Assembly: GCA_036322835.1 (NCBI GenBank) | Contig: AP027304.1 | Coordinates: 2,046,001-2,110,000, forward strand | Direction of reading: 5' to 3' | DNA: 64,000 bases | Origin: Tenuifilaceae bacterium CYCD | GTDB taxonomy: Bacteria > Bacteroidota > Bacteroidia > Bacteroidales > Tenuifilaceae | Notes under the pieces: model-generated | Databases searched by the model: none | What the model was told of the DNA's origin: nothing | What the model saw: only the letters and a program-made list of their open reading frames with translations | Part shown: positions 18,106 through 26,888 of the stretch, piece by piece | How positions within the stretch are numbered: position 1 is the stretch's first letter | Layout: each line of letters starts with the position of its first letter | Made by a program: the position numbers and the translations under genes

Positions 18106-19731
18106 ATGAGCAGAATGGTTAAGTTTTTTAATCGACCTTTTTGGTTGAGTTTATTAAGCGGATTGCTTTTCGCATTGTCATGGTATGAGGACTTGCCTAG
18201 TATAACAGTTTTTTTCGGTTTTGTTCCGCTGTTTTACGCTGTAGATAAACTTTTTGATGAGGAGCGTGGCTTTTGGCCAGTAATGCTCTATTCGTTTGTT
18301 GCATTTATTACCTGGAATGTACTAGCAACTTGGTGGATCTGGAATGCTACATCTTTCGGTGCTCTATTCGCATTTTTATCAACGTCCTTTTTGATGACTT
18401 TAGTAATGGCCGGGTATTACTTTATTCGGAAGCATGCTGGTAAAACCATTGGGATGTATGGATTTATTGCCCTGTGGTTGTCCTATGAGTATTTTTCACA
18501 CAACTTTGATTTAGCATGGCCATGGTTATGCCTTGGAAATAGCCTTGGGAACCATGCTTGGCTGATTCAGTGGTACGAATATACCGGTGTGCTTTGCGGA
18601 TCGCTTTGGATTTTAGCGATTAATTTCTTTATAAGTGGGTTGGTCGATTCTTGGCGTCATAAAATATATGGACGAATATATTGGTATGTTATTGATTTGT
18701 TAATACTCATTGTTCTGCCCGTATCAATTTCACTCTATAAATATACCCATTATATCGAAGAGTTAAATCCTGTAAATATTGTTGTGATACAGCCCAATAT
18801 AGATCCGTATAACGAGAAATTTGATGGACTTACCAATACGCAGCAGCAGGATATTATGCTTAACCTTGCGCAGCAATTTGTTGATAGTTCTACCAACTAT
18901 GTGGTTTGTCCCGAGACCGCTATTGATGACAGATTGTGGGAACACGAATTGCAAGCCAATAGGAGCATTGCTAGAATAAAGGGTTTTATTGACTTAAATC
19001 CTAACGTAATGTGGGTTTCAGGAATGACATCCATGAGGTTATTCCTCGAAAAAGATACAATTCCTCCAACCGCAAGGAAGTATCCCTATGAGGATGGTTA
19101 TTGTTACGATAGGTATAACTCTGCGCTACAAATCGACTCTGCATTCAGGCTGCCAGTCTACCATAAGTCGAAATTAGTGGCGGGCGTCGAAATGATGCCT
19201 TACCCTCAGTACTTGAAATTCATAGAAAAGTATGCCATAGATATGGGCGGCATTACTGGTAGTTTAGGAACACAACCCTATAGGGGTGTATTTAAATCTG
19301 TAAACGGGAAGTGGGGCGTTGGGCCAATAATTTGCTATGAGTCTGTTTTTGGAGAGTATGTTTCGGATTATATTAAGAATGGGGCTTCCATGCTATTTGT
19401 CATTACGAATGATGGTTGGTGGGGTGATACCCCAGGGTATCATCAACATTTAACTTATTCAAGAATAAGGGCGATCGAGATGCGTCGATCTATTGCTCGT
19501 TCTGCCAATACAGGTATTTCAGCCCTGATTAATCAGAAGGGTGACGTTGTTGATTCCTTGGGCTGGTGGAAGCGTGGGGTAATAGCTGGGACTATTAATG
19601 CTAATACAAAAATTACTTACTATGCAAAGAATGGCGATTATATTGGAAGAATTGCTGTTTTTGTGATGCTATTGGCCTTTGCTGTTGCGTTGGCTAGTCG
19701 TTTCGGAAGAGGGAAAATGAAAATTACTTAA
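18106..19731 (+). CDS. lnt: Apolipoprotein N-acyltransferase
   Basis: Lnt adds the third acyl chain to the N-terminal cysteine of lipoproteins at the inner membrane. The 541-residue protein has six or so membrane helices (about 15-215) and then a periplasmic nitrilase domain. The catalytic triad is visible: Glu270 in VVCPETAID, Lys354 in YHKSKLV and Cys410 in GPIICYESVFGEYV. The motif NDGWWGDTPG is typical. GldD, the efflux adaptor and the M19 dipeptidase in this window are likely lipoprotein substrates. A small gene follows 11 bp downstream. Confidence 0.95.
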   Translation: MSRMVKFFNRPFWLSLLSGLLFALSWYEDLPSITVFFGFVPLFYAVDKLFDEERGFWPVMLYSFVAFITWNVLATWWIWNATSFGALFAFLSTSFLMTLVMAGYYFIRKHAGKTIGMYGFIALWLSYEYFSHNFDLAWPWLCLGNSLGNHAWLIQWYEYTGVLCGSLWILAINFFISGLVDSWRHKIYGRIYWYVIDLLILIVLPVSISLYKYTHYIEELNPVNIVVIQPNIDPYNEKFDGLTNTQQQDIMLNLAQQFVDSSTNYVVCPETAIDDRLWEHELQANRSIARIKGFIDLNPNVMWVSGMTSMRLFLEKDTIPPTARKYPYEDGYCYDRYNSALQIDSAFRLPVYHKSKLVAGVEMMPYPQYLKFIEKYAIDMGGITGSLGTQPYRGVFKSVNGKWGVGPIICYESVFGEYVSDYIKNGASMLFVITNDGWWGDTPGYHQHLTYSRIRAIEMRRSIARSANTGISALINQKGDVVDSLGWWKRGVIAGTINANTKITYYAKNGDYIGRIAVFVMLLAFAVALASRFGRGKMKIT

Positions 19732-19742
19732 AAACAAAAGCT

Positions 19743-20021
19743 ATGGTAGGATTTGTTTTTGTTGGCGTATTTCTGATTGCAGTACTTCTAGTTATTTTTA
19801 GGGGAAGGAGAGTTCAATCTGAAAATAATCTTTCAGATTCAGTTACACCCAATGCTGCCATGAATGATAATACGTCTGCTTTGGACTCTGTGATGAGGCA
19901 GGAAAACGATTCTGCAATTTCATCCGCTGATGATTTTTCTGGTGATTTATCAGATTCTGGTTCTTGCGATCCTGAAAGTGCCGATTTCGGAAGTGTTGAT
20001 TCTGTTGGTGGTTGCGATTAA
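19743..20021 (+). CDS. Small membrane-anchored acidic protein, function unknown
   Basis: I do not recognise this 92-residue protein. It has one N-terminal membrane helix (about 2-19, GFVFVGVFLIAVLLVIF), then a basic stop-transfer RGRR, then a low-complexity tail rich in Ser and Asp that ends DSVGGCD. The sign pattern places the acidic tail in the cytosol. It starts 11 bp after lnt on the same strand and so is probably co-transcribed with it. The coherent membrane helix and charge pattern support a real gene, but no homology can be claimed. Confidence 0.6.
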   Translation: MVGFVFVGVFLIAVLLVIFRGRRVQSENNLSDSVTPNAAMNDNTSALDSVMRQENDSAISSADDFSGDLSDSGSCDPESADFGSVDSVGGCD

Positions 20022-20154
20022 TTGATGCAATTGCAACTTTTTTGTACGAAGAAATTAATAGTTCTTCTTTAAAATGTCATGAATTATCTATTTATTTGCT
20101 TTCTTTTTGGCGTTATTATTTATTTTACATTTTGAAAACAATAAAATTATACCA

Positions 20155-20826
20155 ATGAAAAAATTATTCATCATTTTGGTTGCTTTATTACCATTGGCTG
20201 CAATCGCGCAAGACGAAAGTGAAAGTGCTTTTACTGTTGGAATCAGCGGTGGCCTTGATAAAGGAATTAATGCGTATAAGTTGGATCCCAACACAGACGG
20301 AAATGTTTTCTCGAGTAGTGATCCAAATTATAACATTGCCTTGAATTTTGGAATTTTAGCATCTCCCAAATTACGTCCTAGATTAGAACTAAAGTTTTCA
20401 CAAATGGCTTATACCGCAGACTGGGATAATACAACACTCAGTACTATGCTCCAGGAATCTAAGGTGAAGTTGTATTACTTTGATGTTAATTTCCATTTGG
20501 ACTACTTACTTTTTAATTCGAATAAATTTCAGATCTATATGTCGCCTGCTTTAAAGTGGGAGTTTAACATTAATAAGGAATGTAAAAATATAAAGATTGA
20601 TGGGTCTCACAATTATAAGCAGTATAACGATATTATAACTGAGAATCCGAGGAATATACTTGGCGGAGGTGTCTCGGCAATTTTTAAGTATAATATTAGT
20701 AAGAACATCGGTATTACACTTTCACCTGAATACACCGTTTTTTTCCGCGAGTTTGTTAAGGCTAACGATAAAATTTATCAAAGAACCAGCGTTAACCTTG
20801 GTTTAGAGTTTAAGTTTGGATATTAA
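20155..20826 (+). CDS. Secreted outer-membrane beta-barrel protein (PorT-like fold)
   Basis: The product has a signal peptide (MKKLFIILVALLPLAAIAQ) and about 205 mature residues with alternating strand patterns and an aromatic C-terminus (LGLEFKFGY), typical of small eight-stranded outer-membrane barrels in Bacteroidota. I chose ATG 20155, not an in-frame upstream start at 20107, because the signal peptide begins there. No partner gene explains its role. A strong bidirectional terminator follows. Confidence 0.75.
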   Translation: MKKLFIILVALLPLAAIAQDESESAFTVGISGGLDKGINAYKLDPNTDGNVFSSSDPNYNIALNFGILASPKLRPRLELKFSQMAYTADWDNTTLSTMLQESKVKLYYFDVNFHLDYLLFNSNKFQIYMSPALKWEFNINKECKNIKIDGSHNYKQYNDIITENPRNILGGGVSAIFKYNISKNIGITLSPEYTVFFREFVKANDKIYQRTSVNLGLEFKFGY

Positions 20827-20839
20827 TTCGTAGAATAGT

Positions 20840-20880
20840 AAAACAAATGAAGCCCGCTATTGGCGGGCTTCATTTGTTTT
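20840..20880. terminator. Bidirectional terminator between barrel gene and dsbD
   Basis: A perfect 18-bp stem (left arm AAAACAAATGAAGCCCGC) closes a 5-base loop. A-rich and T-rich ends on both strands make it suitable to stop both converging transcripts, the plus-strand barrel gene (ends 20826) and the minus-strand dsbD (ends 20885). Confidence 0.92.
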
Positions 20881-20884
20881 ATGC

Positions 20885-22924
20885 CTAATTCGCATTTCTC
20901 TTTTTGAACTCTTCAGTGCCTTTATCCAAGAATTTAATAAACTCGTCTACATCTAGGTTATAACCTCTTGGGTTAACAAGGGTTTGTTCGTTGTTGTCAA
21001 GTAGTGCATAGTATGGCTGGCCGTTAATGTTGAATCGGGTTGCCTGAAAATCAGCATTCTTTTTGCCAATGGTCTTTTTAACTTTGTTGTCGCGGGTTGA
21101 GGTTACCCATTCGTTTTCTGGAAGTTCAGTTCGGTCATCAACGTAAAGGGCAACAATTATATAGTCTCTGCGCAAACGCTCAAGAACTCTAGGGTCGCTC
21201 CAAACTTTTGCTTCCATCTCCTTGCAGTTGGCACAGGTATGACCAACAAAATCAATGAACAATGGTTTGCCTCTTTCTCTAGCACATTTCAATGCTTGGT
21301 CGTAATCGAAGTAGCCTTGTAGGCTGTGTGGTAAGTGAAGAAAATCGGCATATTTTGGTTCATCGCAAAGCGATGAGTTGTCGTTAACGCTAACATTTGA
21401 ACCTGTGATAATTACTTGGTTGCAGTTCTTAGTTAAATCAAATTTTTGGCTCGATTGTGGCGGTAGTAAACCTGAGACTGCTTGTAGTGGTGCTCCAAAG
21501 AGTCCAGGAATAAGGTAAATCGCAAAGGTGAAACTTGCAATGGCAAGGAATAGTCGGAATACGCTTATGTGTTTAACCTCAGAGTCAAGTTCAAACTTCA
21601 ATTTACCCAATAGATAGAATCCAAGAAGAATTGATATTACAATCCAAATAGCAATAAAGATATCTCTACTCAAGAAATCTAATCTGTATGATTGGTCAAT
21701 GGTGGTTAAGAATTTTAACGAGAAAGCAAGTACAATAAACCCTAAAACAACCTTAACAGAATTCATCCATCCGCCCGAGCGTGGTAATGAGTTCAACCAC
21801 GATGGGAAAATTGCAAATAGTGTGAATGGGATTGAGAATGCCAAAGAGAAACCAAACATCCCGATGATAGGTTTAGCGCCAAGTCCTGATGCCGCTTCAA
21901 CTAGCAATGCACCTACAATTGGACCTACGCACGATAAGCTAACTATAACGGTTGTTAAAGCCATAAAGAACGAGCCAATAAATCCACCCTTGTCGGCTTT
22001 GCTATCAGTTTTGTTTGCAAGGCTGCCGGGTAGTACAATCTCAAATAACCCAAAGAACGATGCCGCAAATGCAATGAATAGCACAAAGAATATTGTGTTG
22101 GTTATCCAGTGCGATGTTAACGTTGTTGCAAAATCAGAGCCAAGGTTGAATAACGATACAATAAAGCCTAACGAGGTGTAAAGTACAATTATAGAAACTC
22201 CGAATACTAATGCATTAATAATAGCATTCATTTTATTTTGTTGTTTTCCCATAAAGAACGATACAGTCATCGGAATCATGGGGAATACGCAGGGAGTAAG
22301 AAGCCCAAGTAGCCCTGCTCCAAAAGCAATAAAGAAGAACACCCAAAGGGATGAATCTTTCCCTTCGATTTTTTCTGGTGATGAAACCTCCTTTGCATTA
22401 TTTGCTTCTGCTGCTACAGCCGAAGTCTCATCAGTTTTTTGTTCAACTGTAGTTGCCGCAACATCTGCATCAGCTTTTAGTGCAACAGTAATGTCTTTTT
22501 CAAGGTAAATGCATTTGTCTGCATAGCAGGCTTGGTATTCTACACCAATGCTAGTGGTTGCCTCGCTACCCGTTAACTCAATAATTTGGCTGAACTTTGC
22601 TTCGTGCTCAAAGTATGAAATGTCGAGGTTAAATACTGCATCGTGTTCGGTTGTCGATTTGGTAAGTTCTTTAATTCTGCCAACTAGTTTGTAGCCTTTA
22701 GGCTCATTGAAAGTAAAACTTGTTGGAAGTGGACCGCCCTCTGGAAGTTTAGTTGCATACAAATGCCAGCCTTCATCAATTTTAGCATTAATAGTGATTT
22801 CGTACTTGTTACCATCAACTTTTTTTGCTGAACCGCTCCATTGTATTGGGTCATCCATTTGGGCGTTTGCAGTTAAGCCTGCAAGTACCAACAGTGATAA
22901 TAACGCACGCTTAATTCTATTCAT
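20885..22924 (-). CDS. dsbD: Thiol:disulfide interchange protein DsbD
   Basis: DsbD carries electrons from cytosolic thioredoxin across the inner membrane to reduce periplasmic disulfides. Starting at ATG 22924 (signal peptide ending ANAQ), the 679-residue protein has the N-terminal alpha domain with redox Cys133/Cys138 (CYADKC), the membrane domain with Cys212 (TPCVFPMIPM) and Cys332 (SCVGPIVG) in eight or so helices, and the C-terminal thioredoxin domain with Cys564/Cys567 (GHTCANCKEM). All three cysteine pairs are there. An in-frame ATG 12 codons upstream would bury the signal peptide. It is a single-gene unit. Confidence 0.94.
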   Translation of the reverse strand: MNRIKRALLSLLVLAGLTANAQMDDPIQWSGSAKKVDGNKYEITINAKIDEGWHLYATKLPEGGPLPTSFTFNEPKGYKLVGRIKELTKSTTEHDAVFNLDISYFEHEAKFSQIIELTGSEATTSIGVEYQACYADKCIYLEKDITVALKADADVAATTVEQKTDETSAVAAEANNAKEVSSPEKIEGKDSSLWVFFFIAFGAGLLGLLTPCVFPMIPMTVSFFMGKQQNKMNAIINALVFGVSIIVLYTSLGFIVSLFNLGSDFATTLTSHWITNTIFFVLFIAFAASFFGLFEIVLPGSLANKTDSKADKGGFIGSFFMALTTVIVSLSCVGPIVGALLVEAASGLGAKPIIGMFGFSLAFSIPFTLFAIFPSWLNSLPRSGGWMNSVKVVLGFIVLAFSLKFLTTIDQSYRLDFLSRDIFIAIWIVISILLGFYLLGKLKFELDSEVKHISVFRLFLAIASFTFAIYLIPGLFGAPLQAVSGLLPPQSSQKFDLTKNCNQVIITGSNVSVNDNSSLCDEPKYADFLHLPHSLQGYFDYDQALKCARERGKPLFIDFVGHTCANCKEMEAKVWSDPRVLERLRRDYIIVALYVDDRTELPENEWVTSTRDNKVKKTIGKKNADFQATRFNINGQPYYALLDNNEQTLVNPRGYNLDVDEFIKFLDKGTEEFKKRNAN

Positions 22925-23039
22925 AGTTGTATTTATTTTTTTGTTTTTTGTAATAGACAAGTTGAATTAAACAAAGGTTTAACGGTTACAAATATAGTCA
23001 ATATTAAATATCTAGATTTTGATATATGTCATCTTATAA

Positions 23040-23070
23040 TAAAAAGAAACCGCTGAATAGCAGCGGTTCA
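23040..23070 (-). terminator. Terminator for the 23095-23682 gene
   Basis: AACCGCTG (23048-23055) and CAGCGGTT (23061-23068) form an 8-bp stem with a 5-base loop. On the minus strand it is followed by TTCTTTTTATT. Confidence 0.85.
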
Positions 23071-23094
23071 TTTTATGGTTGCTTTTTATCGCAT

Positions 23095-23682
23095 TTAGAA
23101 TCTAAACCCTAAAATAGGGGTTATTGCAAGCCCTTCAAACATACCAGTTACATAGCATGTTTGTGCTCTGCAGCCCAGAATAAACCCGTTGTTGAACCGA
23201 TAGTGGTAATCAAGTTTAAGGCTCATTCCCAGGTCATCCATTTTTGATTCAAAATTATAGTTTAGATATGGATTCCCGTTGTTATACTCCACAGCAGGAA
23301 GCCACGAGTACGATCTTTCATACAAAATGCCAATGCCTATTTCTAGAAATTGGTAATTGCCGATTTTAAGGGGTCTGGAAAACGATAGATCGACTACATA
23401 AAACACGTCAGGTTTCTTTTGTCCAGCCCAGGGGCCCCAACTGTCGTCAAGAGTCATGTAGGATTGTGAGTGTTGTAACTTTAGTGTGATTTCGAAGTCG
23501 GTAGAGAGCCTTCTTGAACCCTCAAGCCAAATTGTTGTTCCGTTACTACCGGCTGGAAGGCAGTTGAAATAGCCAGCACCTGTTTTTAAACTAAATTTTT
23601 TGCTATCAAAACTCTGTATTTCTTGGGATTTGCATGTGGGGGAAAACATAAGAAGAATTGCAGCTACTATCAGTTTGTTCAT
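23095..23682 (-). CDS. Secreted protein, probable small outer-membrane barrel, unknown
   Basis: I do not recognise the family. The 195-residue product begins with a signal peptide (MNKLIVAAILLMFSPTCKSQ; the Cys could also be a weak lipobox) and has repeated strand-like stretches with aromatic ends (LDYHYRFNNGFILGC, ITPILGFRF). The C-terminal Phe fits an outer-membrane barrel. It lies 67 bp downstream of another barrel-like gene on the same strand, and the two have similar layout, so they may be a co-expressed pair. Confidence 0.65.
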   Translation of the reverse strand: MNKLIVAAILLMFSPTCKSQEIQSFDSKKFSLKTGAGYFNCLPAGSNGTTIWLEGSRRLSTDFEITLKLQHSQSYMTLDDSWGPWAGQKKPDVFYVVDLSFSRPLKIGNYQFLEIGIGILYERSYSWLPAVEYNNGNPYLNYNFESKMDDLGMSLKLDYHYRFNNGFILGCRAQTCYVTGMFEGLAITPILGFRF

Positions 23683-23749
23683 AAGTTCTAAGATTAAGTT
23701 TACTTAAGTATGTATCTGTATGCGTTGATATGTTTTATGACTTAAAAAA

Positions 23750-24373
23750 CTAGTTCAGGTTGTAAGTCACTCCAATGCCTGCTAAAAAGAGAGTGGAATT
23801 CTCTGTTTTGGGGAATTTAATAAAGGTGTTAACCTTTAATCGTTTATATATAGGGAATTTTAATGCCATGCCATAGTTAAGCCCAAAGCCCGATTCTTTT
23901 ACCAGATCATACCTTGCGTCAAGGAGCTTGCCATCGCTAACTTGGTAACTCCATGAGTAACACATTAGATTGTTAATATTGATGTAATTCAGCCCTAAAT
24001 CAAATTCTACTTCAATGTATTTGTTCATAACGGGATAAATGGCTGCATTTATGCCCGCAATATACCCTTCAACCATGTCGGGAATTTTGAATTCGTATAT
24101 ATAGTCGTAGTGCTTGACTGTGTAAGTGTTTTTTAGAATACCAAAATACGCATTAGCCCCGTACCATTTTTTCTGCACGCTTAATTTTGCGCTATAGTAC
24201 GATGCAAAGTCAGGAATCTTGCTGGAACCATTGTGCCCCATATATGAGTCCGATAGTTCTATCCCGTATCCAATGGATACAGACCACTTTAAGGTGTCTT
24301 TGTTTGCACTTAAACAGTGGTTGTTGAATAAATAAATAAAGAGAAAAAATGTAATTAGTAATTTCTTATTCAT
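23750..24373 (-). CDS. Secreted protein, probable small outer-membrane barrel, unknown
   Basis: This 207-residue product has a signal peptide (LLITFFLFIYLFNNHCLSA) and then strand-rich sequence with many Tyr and Lys, ending LFLAGIGVTYNLN. The pattern suggests an eight-stranded outer-membrane barrel; no named family is visible. It precedes the similar 23095-23682 gene with 67 bp between them. A long perfect palindrome lies 20 bp upstream of its start. Confidence 0.65.
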   Translation of the reverse strand: MNKKLLITFFLFIYLFNNHCLSANKDTLKWSVSIGYGIELSDSYMGHNGSSKIPDFASYYSAKLSVQKKWYGANAYFGILKNTYTVKHYDYIYEFKIPDMVEGYIAGINAAIYPVMNKYIEVEFDLGLNYININNLMCYSWSYQVSDGKLLDARYDLVKESGFGLNYGMALKFPIYKRLKVNTFIKFPKTENSTLFLAGIGVTYNLN

Positions 24374-24760
24374 TTTATTTTGTAAGTTTTAAATTGGCTA
24401 CCCTTTAAAGGGTAGCCAATAAGGTTTTAGTATATAAATATAAATCATGATTATTCGATTCAACAGAAATTTGTTACCTAGAATTATCAAAAAAATACTA
24501 CAGAGTAGAATTTTTCCCAAATATAAAATGCTGACAGGGTTTTAAACCCTGTCAATTAGTAAAAGTAATACTTTATGATTGCTCGTTATCATACCAATAG
24601 TTATTGTTTCAGCTGCTACACGTTGGCTGGTTATTCGGACAGTATCAGGTATTCATCGGTAGTTAAAGGCTTTTCAGAGTCTGTCCGAAATTTTTTTAGG
24701 TATAATTGCGTATCGGCATTAAAATAAAGAACCCGCCTCCTAGAGGCGGGTTACGGTTGG
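24374..24760. repeat. Non-coding 387-bp region with four inverted repeats
   Basis: No gene is visible here. It holds a 28-bp perfect palindrome at 24393-24420 (arm ATTGGCTACCCTTT), an 11-bp-arm palindrome at 24532-24554 (arm TGACAGGGTTT, one central base), a 9-bp inverted repeat TTCGGACAG/CTGTCCGAA at 24634-24642 and 24681-24689 around a 38-base loop, and the RNase G terminator at 24722-24752. The third could be the remains of a small mobile element; the others look like terminators or protein-binding palindromes. Confidence 0.6.
24722..24752 (-). terminator. Terminator after RNase G gene
   Basis: AACCCGCCTC (24730-24739) and GAGGCGGGTT (24743-24752) form a perfect 10-bp stem with a 3-base loop, followed on the minus strand by TCTTTATTTT. 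It starts 8 bp past the rng stop. Confidence 0.9.
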
Positions 24761-26314
24761 CTATAATTCTATCTCGATATCGTCGGAGTCGAAAAAATGG
24801 TACTCCAAAAAATGGTACGATGATATTGGGACAATCCTTACACGGCTTTTGTACTTAAGCATCCACTTAATCCGTTTCGAAATAAATCCCTTGTTTAAAA
24901 ACGCTGCAATGTAGGGGTGCAACTTAAGTGTAATGTGTTTGTAATTACGTTCTGTGGCAAGGAACGAGAGTTGATTCTCAATCTGTTCATCAATAATTAC
25001 AATAGGACTAACTTCGCCGCTACCCTTGCAGGTTGGACACTTCTCCAGTGTGTCGATATGCATTTCGGGGCGTACCCGTTGGCGGGTAATCTGCATTAGT
25101 CCAAATTTGCTCAATGGCAATATGTTATGCTTTGCTCTATCCTTGGCCATTAACTCCCTCATTTTCTCAAACACCATTTGTCGGTTTTCGTTCTGGTGCA
25201 TATCAATGAAATCTACCACGATAATTCCACCCATATCGCGTAGTCGGAGTTGGCGGGCAATTTCGTCAACAGCTGCTAGGTTTACCTCTAGTGCATTGGT
25301 TTCTTGGTCGTTTCCTGACTTTGATCTGTTTCCGCTGTTAACATCAATTACGTGAAGCGCTTCAGTATGCTCTATAATTAGGTATGCTCCACTTTTAATG
25401 GACACAGTTTTTCCGAAAAGCGATTTTATCTGCTTTTCTATCCCGAACTGGTCAAAAATAGGAACATTACCGTCGTAGAGTTTTACAATTTTTTCCTTCT
25501 CCGGAGCAATAGTTTCAATATACTCACGGATGTCGTTATAAACGTTCTCGTCGTTTACGTGGATACTGTTGAACGAACCATTCAACATATCCCTAAGTAT
25601 GGCCGAAGTGCGCTTCAACTCACTGGCCAATTGGCATGGGAGAGTAGCGGTTTTCATTTTTTCAACCGTCATATCCCACTTTTTAATTAAGCTTCGTAGC
25701 TCTGCATCCAGCACAGCCACCTTCTTCCCTTCGGCAGCGGTGCGAACAATTACACCAAAATTCTTTGGAACAATGCTCTCAAGGAGTCTTTTCAACCTTT
25801 TCCGCTCTTCCTGCGAACTGATTTTTTGCGAAATAGAAACCTTGTCGGCAAATGGAATTAGAACCAAATTGCGTCCTGCAATGGATATTTCCGAAGTTAG
25901 ACGTGGGCCTTTTGTGGAAATTGGCTCCTTGGCAATTTGAACCAACGCTGCTTGTCCCGAACTGAGCACTTGGTTTATTTTGCCATCCTTATCTATCTCC
26001 TTCTCCAGTTTTACCTTTGAAAGAGGGATTGTTTTTGCCTTTCGAGCGTAATGCGCCTGAAGGTATTTGTGGTGTGTTTGGAACTGAGGCCCAAGGTCGA
26101 GGTAGTGGAGAAATGCATCCTTTTCGTACCCTACATCTACGAAGGCTGCATTCAGACCGGGCATGATTTTTTTTACCTTACCGAGATAGATGTCGCCAAC
26201 CGCAAACTGCACATTGCTTTTTTCCTTGTTGAGTTCAACTAGTTGTTTATTCTCAACAAGGGCTATAGCAATCTCAGTTTCACGTACATCAATTACTAGC
26301 TCGGTGTTAACCAT
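24761..26314 (-). CDS. rng: Ribonuclease G (RNase E/G family)
   Basis: RNase G cuts single-stranded RNA and helps mature 16S rRNA and decay mRNA. The 517-residue protein starts MVNTELVIDVRETEIAIALV, has an S1 domain (about 35-125: VGDIYLGKVKKIMPGLNAAF), the DNase-I-like catalytic part with the acidic site IIVVDFIDM, and the zinc-link motif CPTCKGSGE. It has no long C-terminal scaffold, so it is RNase G, not E. ATG 26314 was chosen over an in-frame start 11 codons upstream because the family begins there. It is downstream of hup and the 30-residue gene. Confidence 0.94.
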   Translation of the reverse strand: MVNTELVIDVRETEIAIALVENKQLVELNKEKSNVQFAVGDIYLGKVKKIMPGLNAAFVDVGYEKDAFLHYLDLGPQFQTHHKYLQAHYARKAKTIPLSKVKLEKEIDKDGKINQVLSSGQAALVQIAKEPISTKGPRLTSEISIAGRNLVLIPFADKVSISQKISSQEERKRLKRLLESIVPKNFGVIVRTAAEGKKVAVLDAELRSLIKKWDMTVEKMKTATLPCQLASELKRTSAILRDMLNGSFNSIHVNDENVYNDIREYIETIAPEKEKIVKLYDGNVPIFDQFGIEKQIKSLFGKTVSIKSGAYLIIEHTEALHVIDVNSGNRSKSGNDQETNALEVNLAAVDEIARQLRLRDMGGIIVVDFIDMHQNENRQMVFEKMRELMAKDRAKHNILPLSKFGLMQITRQRVRPEMHIDTLEKCPTCKGSGEVSPIVIIDEQIENQLSFLATERNYKHITLKLHPYIAAFLNKGFISKRIKWMLKYKSRVRIVPISSYHFLEYHFFDSDDIEIEL

Positions 26315-26349
26315 TATAATATATTTTAGTAAGGTATATACAAACACAG

Positions 26350-26382
26350 CAACCTAAAGCACTCGTGCGGCACTTTAGGTTG
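26350..26382 (-). terminator. Hairpin in the rng leader
   Basis: CAACCTAAAG (26350-26359) pairs perfectly with CTTTAGGTTG (26373-26382) around a 13-base loop. It lies between the 30-residue gene and rng. No good T-run follows on the minus strand, so it may be a weak terminator, an attenuator or an RNase target rather than a strong stop. Confidence 0.45.
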
Positions 26383-26416
26383 ACAGGTTGCCTATTCTGT
26401 TAAAAGAAAAAGAATA

Positions 26417-26509
26417 CTACTTTTTCTTTTTGTGACGATTCTTGCGCAAACGTTTTTTACGTTTGTGGGTGGCCATTTTATGCCTTTTTCTTTTTTTTCC
26501 GCTTGGCAT
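26417..26509 (-). CDS. 30-residue Lys/Arg-rich protein, AURKAIP1/COX24 (mS38)-like
   Basis: A 30-codon ORF reads MPSGKKRKRHKMATHKRKKR, then LRKNRHKKKK and TAG. About two thirds of the residues are Lys, Arg or His. It matches a very short protein found next to hup in many Bacteroidota, annotated as containing the AURKAIP1/COX24 domain, the C-terminal motif of mitochondrial ribosomal protein mS38. By analogy with mS38 and actinobacterial bS22 it may sit on the small ribosomal subunit near helix 44; that role is inference. It lies 36 bp after hup and before rng. Confidence 0.8.
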   Translation of the reverse strand: MPSGKKRKRHKMATHKRKKRLRKNRHKKKK

Positions 26510-26545
26510 GATTTCTAGTATTAAAGAGTTGATAAATTAAAACAA

Positions 26546-26833
26546 TTACTTTTTAACGTGGCTTTTAACCTTGTTAACGAAAGTCTTTGCTGGTTTGAAT
26601 GAAGGAATGAAATGCTCAGGAATGATGATTGTGGTGTTCTTAGAAATATTACGTGCAGTTTTCTTTGCGCGTTTCTTTACAATAAAACTACCAAATCCTC
26701 TTAGGTAAACGTTTTTCTCCTTTACCAATGAGTCTTTTACAGTTTCCATGAAGGCTTCAACAGTTTTTTGAACTGTCACCTTTTCGATTCCAGTGTTTTT
26801 TGAAATCTCGTTAACGATATCAGCTTTGGTCAT
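26546..26833 (-). CDS. hup: HU/IHF-family DNA-binding protein
   Basis: HU-type proteins bend and compact DNA. The 95-residue product is of normal length: MTKADIVNEISKNTGIEKVT, then the helix pair (VEAFMETVKDSLVKEKNVYL), the GFGSF turn, the beta-arm region (RNISKNTTIIIPEHFIPSFK) and a Lys-rich end. The DNA-intercalating Pro of the arm is present (IIIPEHFIP). It is divergent from mutY across 136 bp and has a good Bacteroidota promoter. It leads the hup, 30-residue gene, rng series. Confidence 0.94.
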   Translation of the reverse strand: MTKADIVNEISKNTGIEKVTVQKTVEAFMETVKDSLVKEKNVYLRGFGSFIVKKRAKKTARNISKNTTIIIPEHFIPSFKPAKTFVNKVKSHVKK

Positions 26834-26888
26834 TTTTAAAAATCTTTAATTATCAAATTGTTATACAATATTCTGTTTTTTCGGACTG

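Noticed and set aside
21699-22181. 160-codon frame opposite dsbD
   Set aside because: It is the shadow of the DsbD membrane domain; its Asn/Pro/Thr-rich product has no domain or signal.
22925-22960. Longer DsbD from an ATG at 22960
   Set aside because: It would put 12 polar residues before the signal peptide, so ATG 22924 was chosen.
24634-24689. Inverted repeat read as a complete insertion sequence or integron attC site
   Set aside because: There is no transposase between the repeats, no visible target duplication, and the layout lacks the attC core; it is noted only as a possible remnant.
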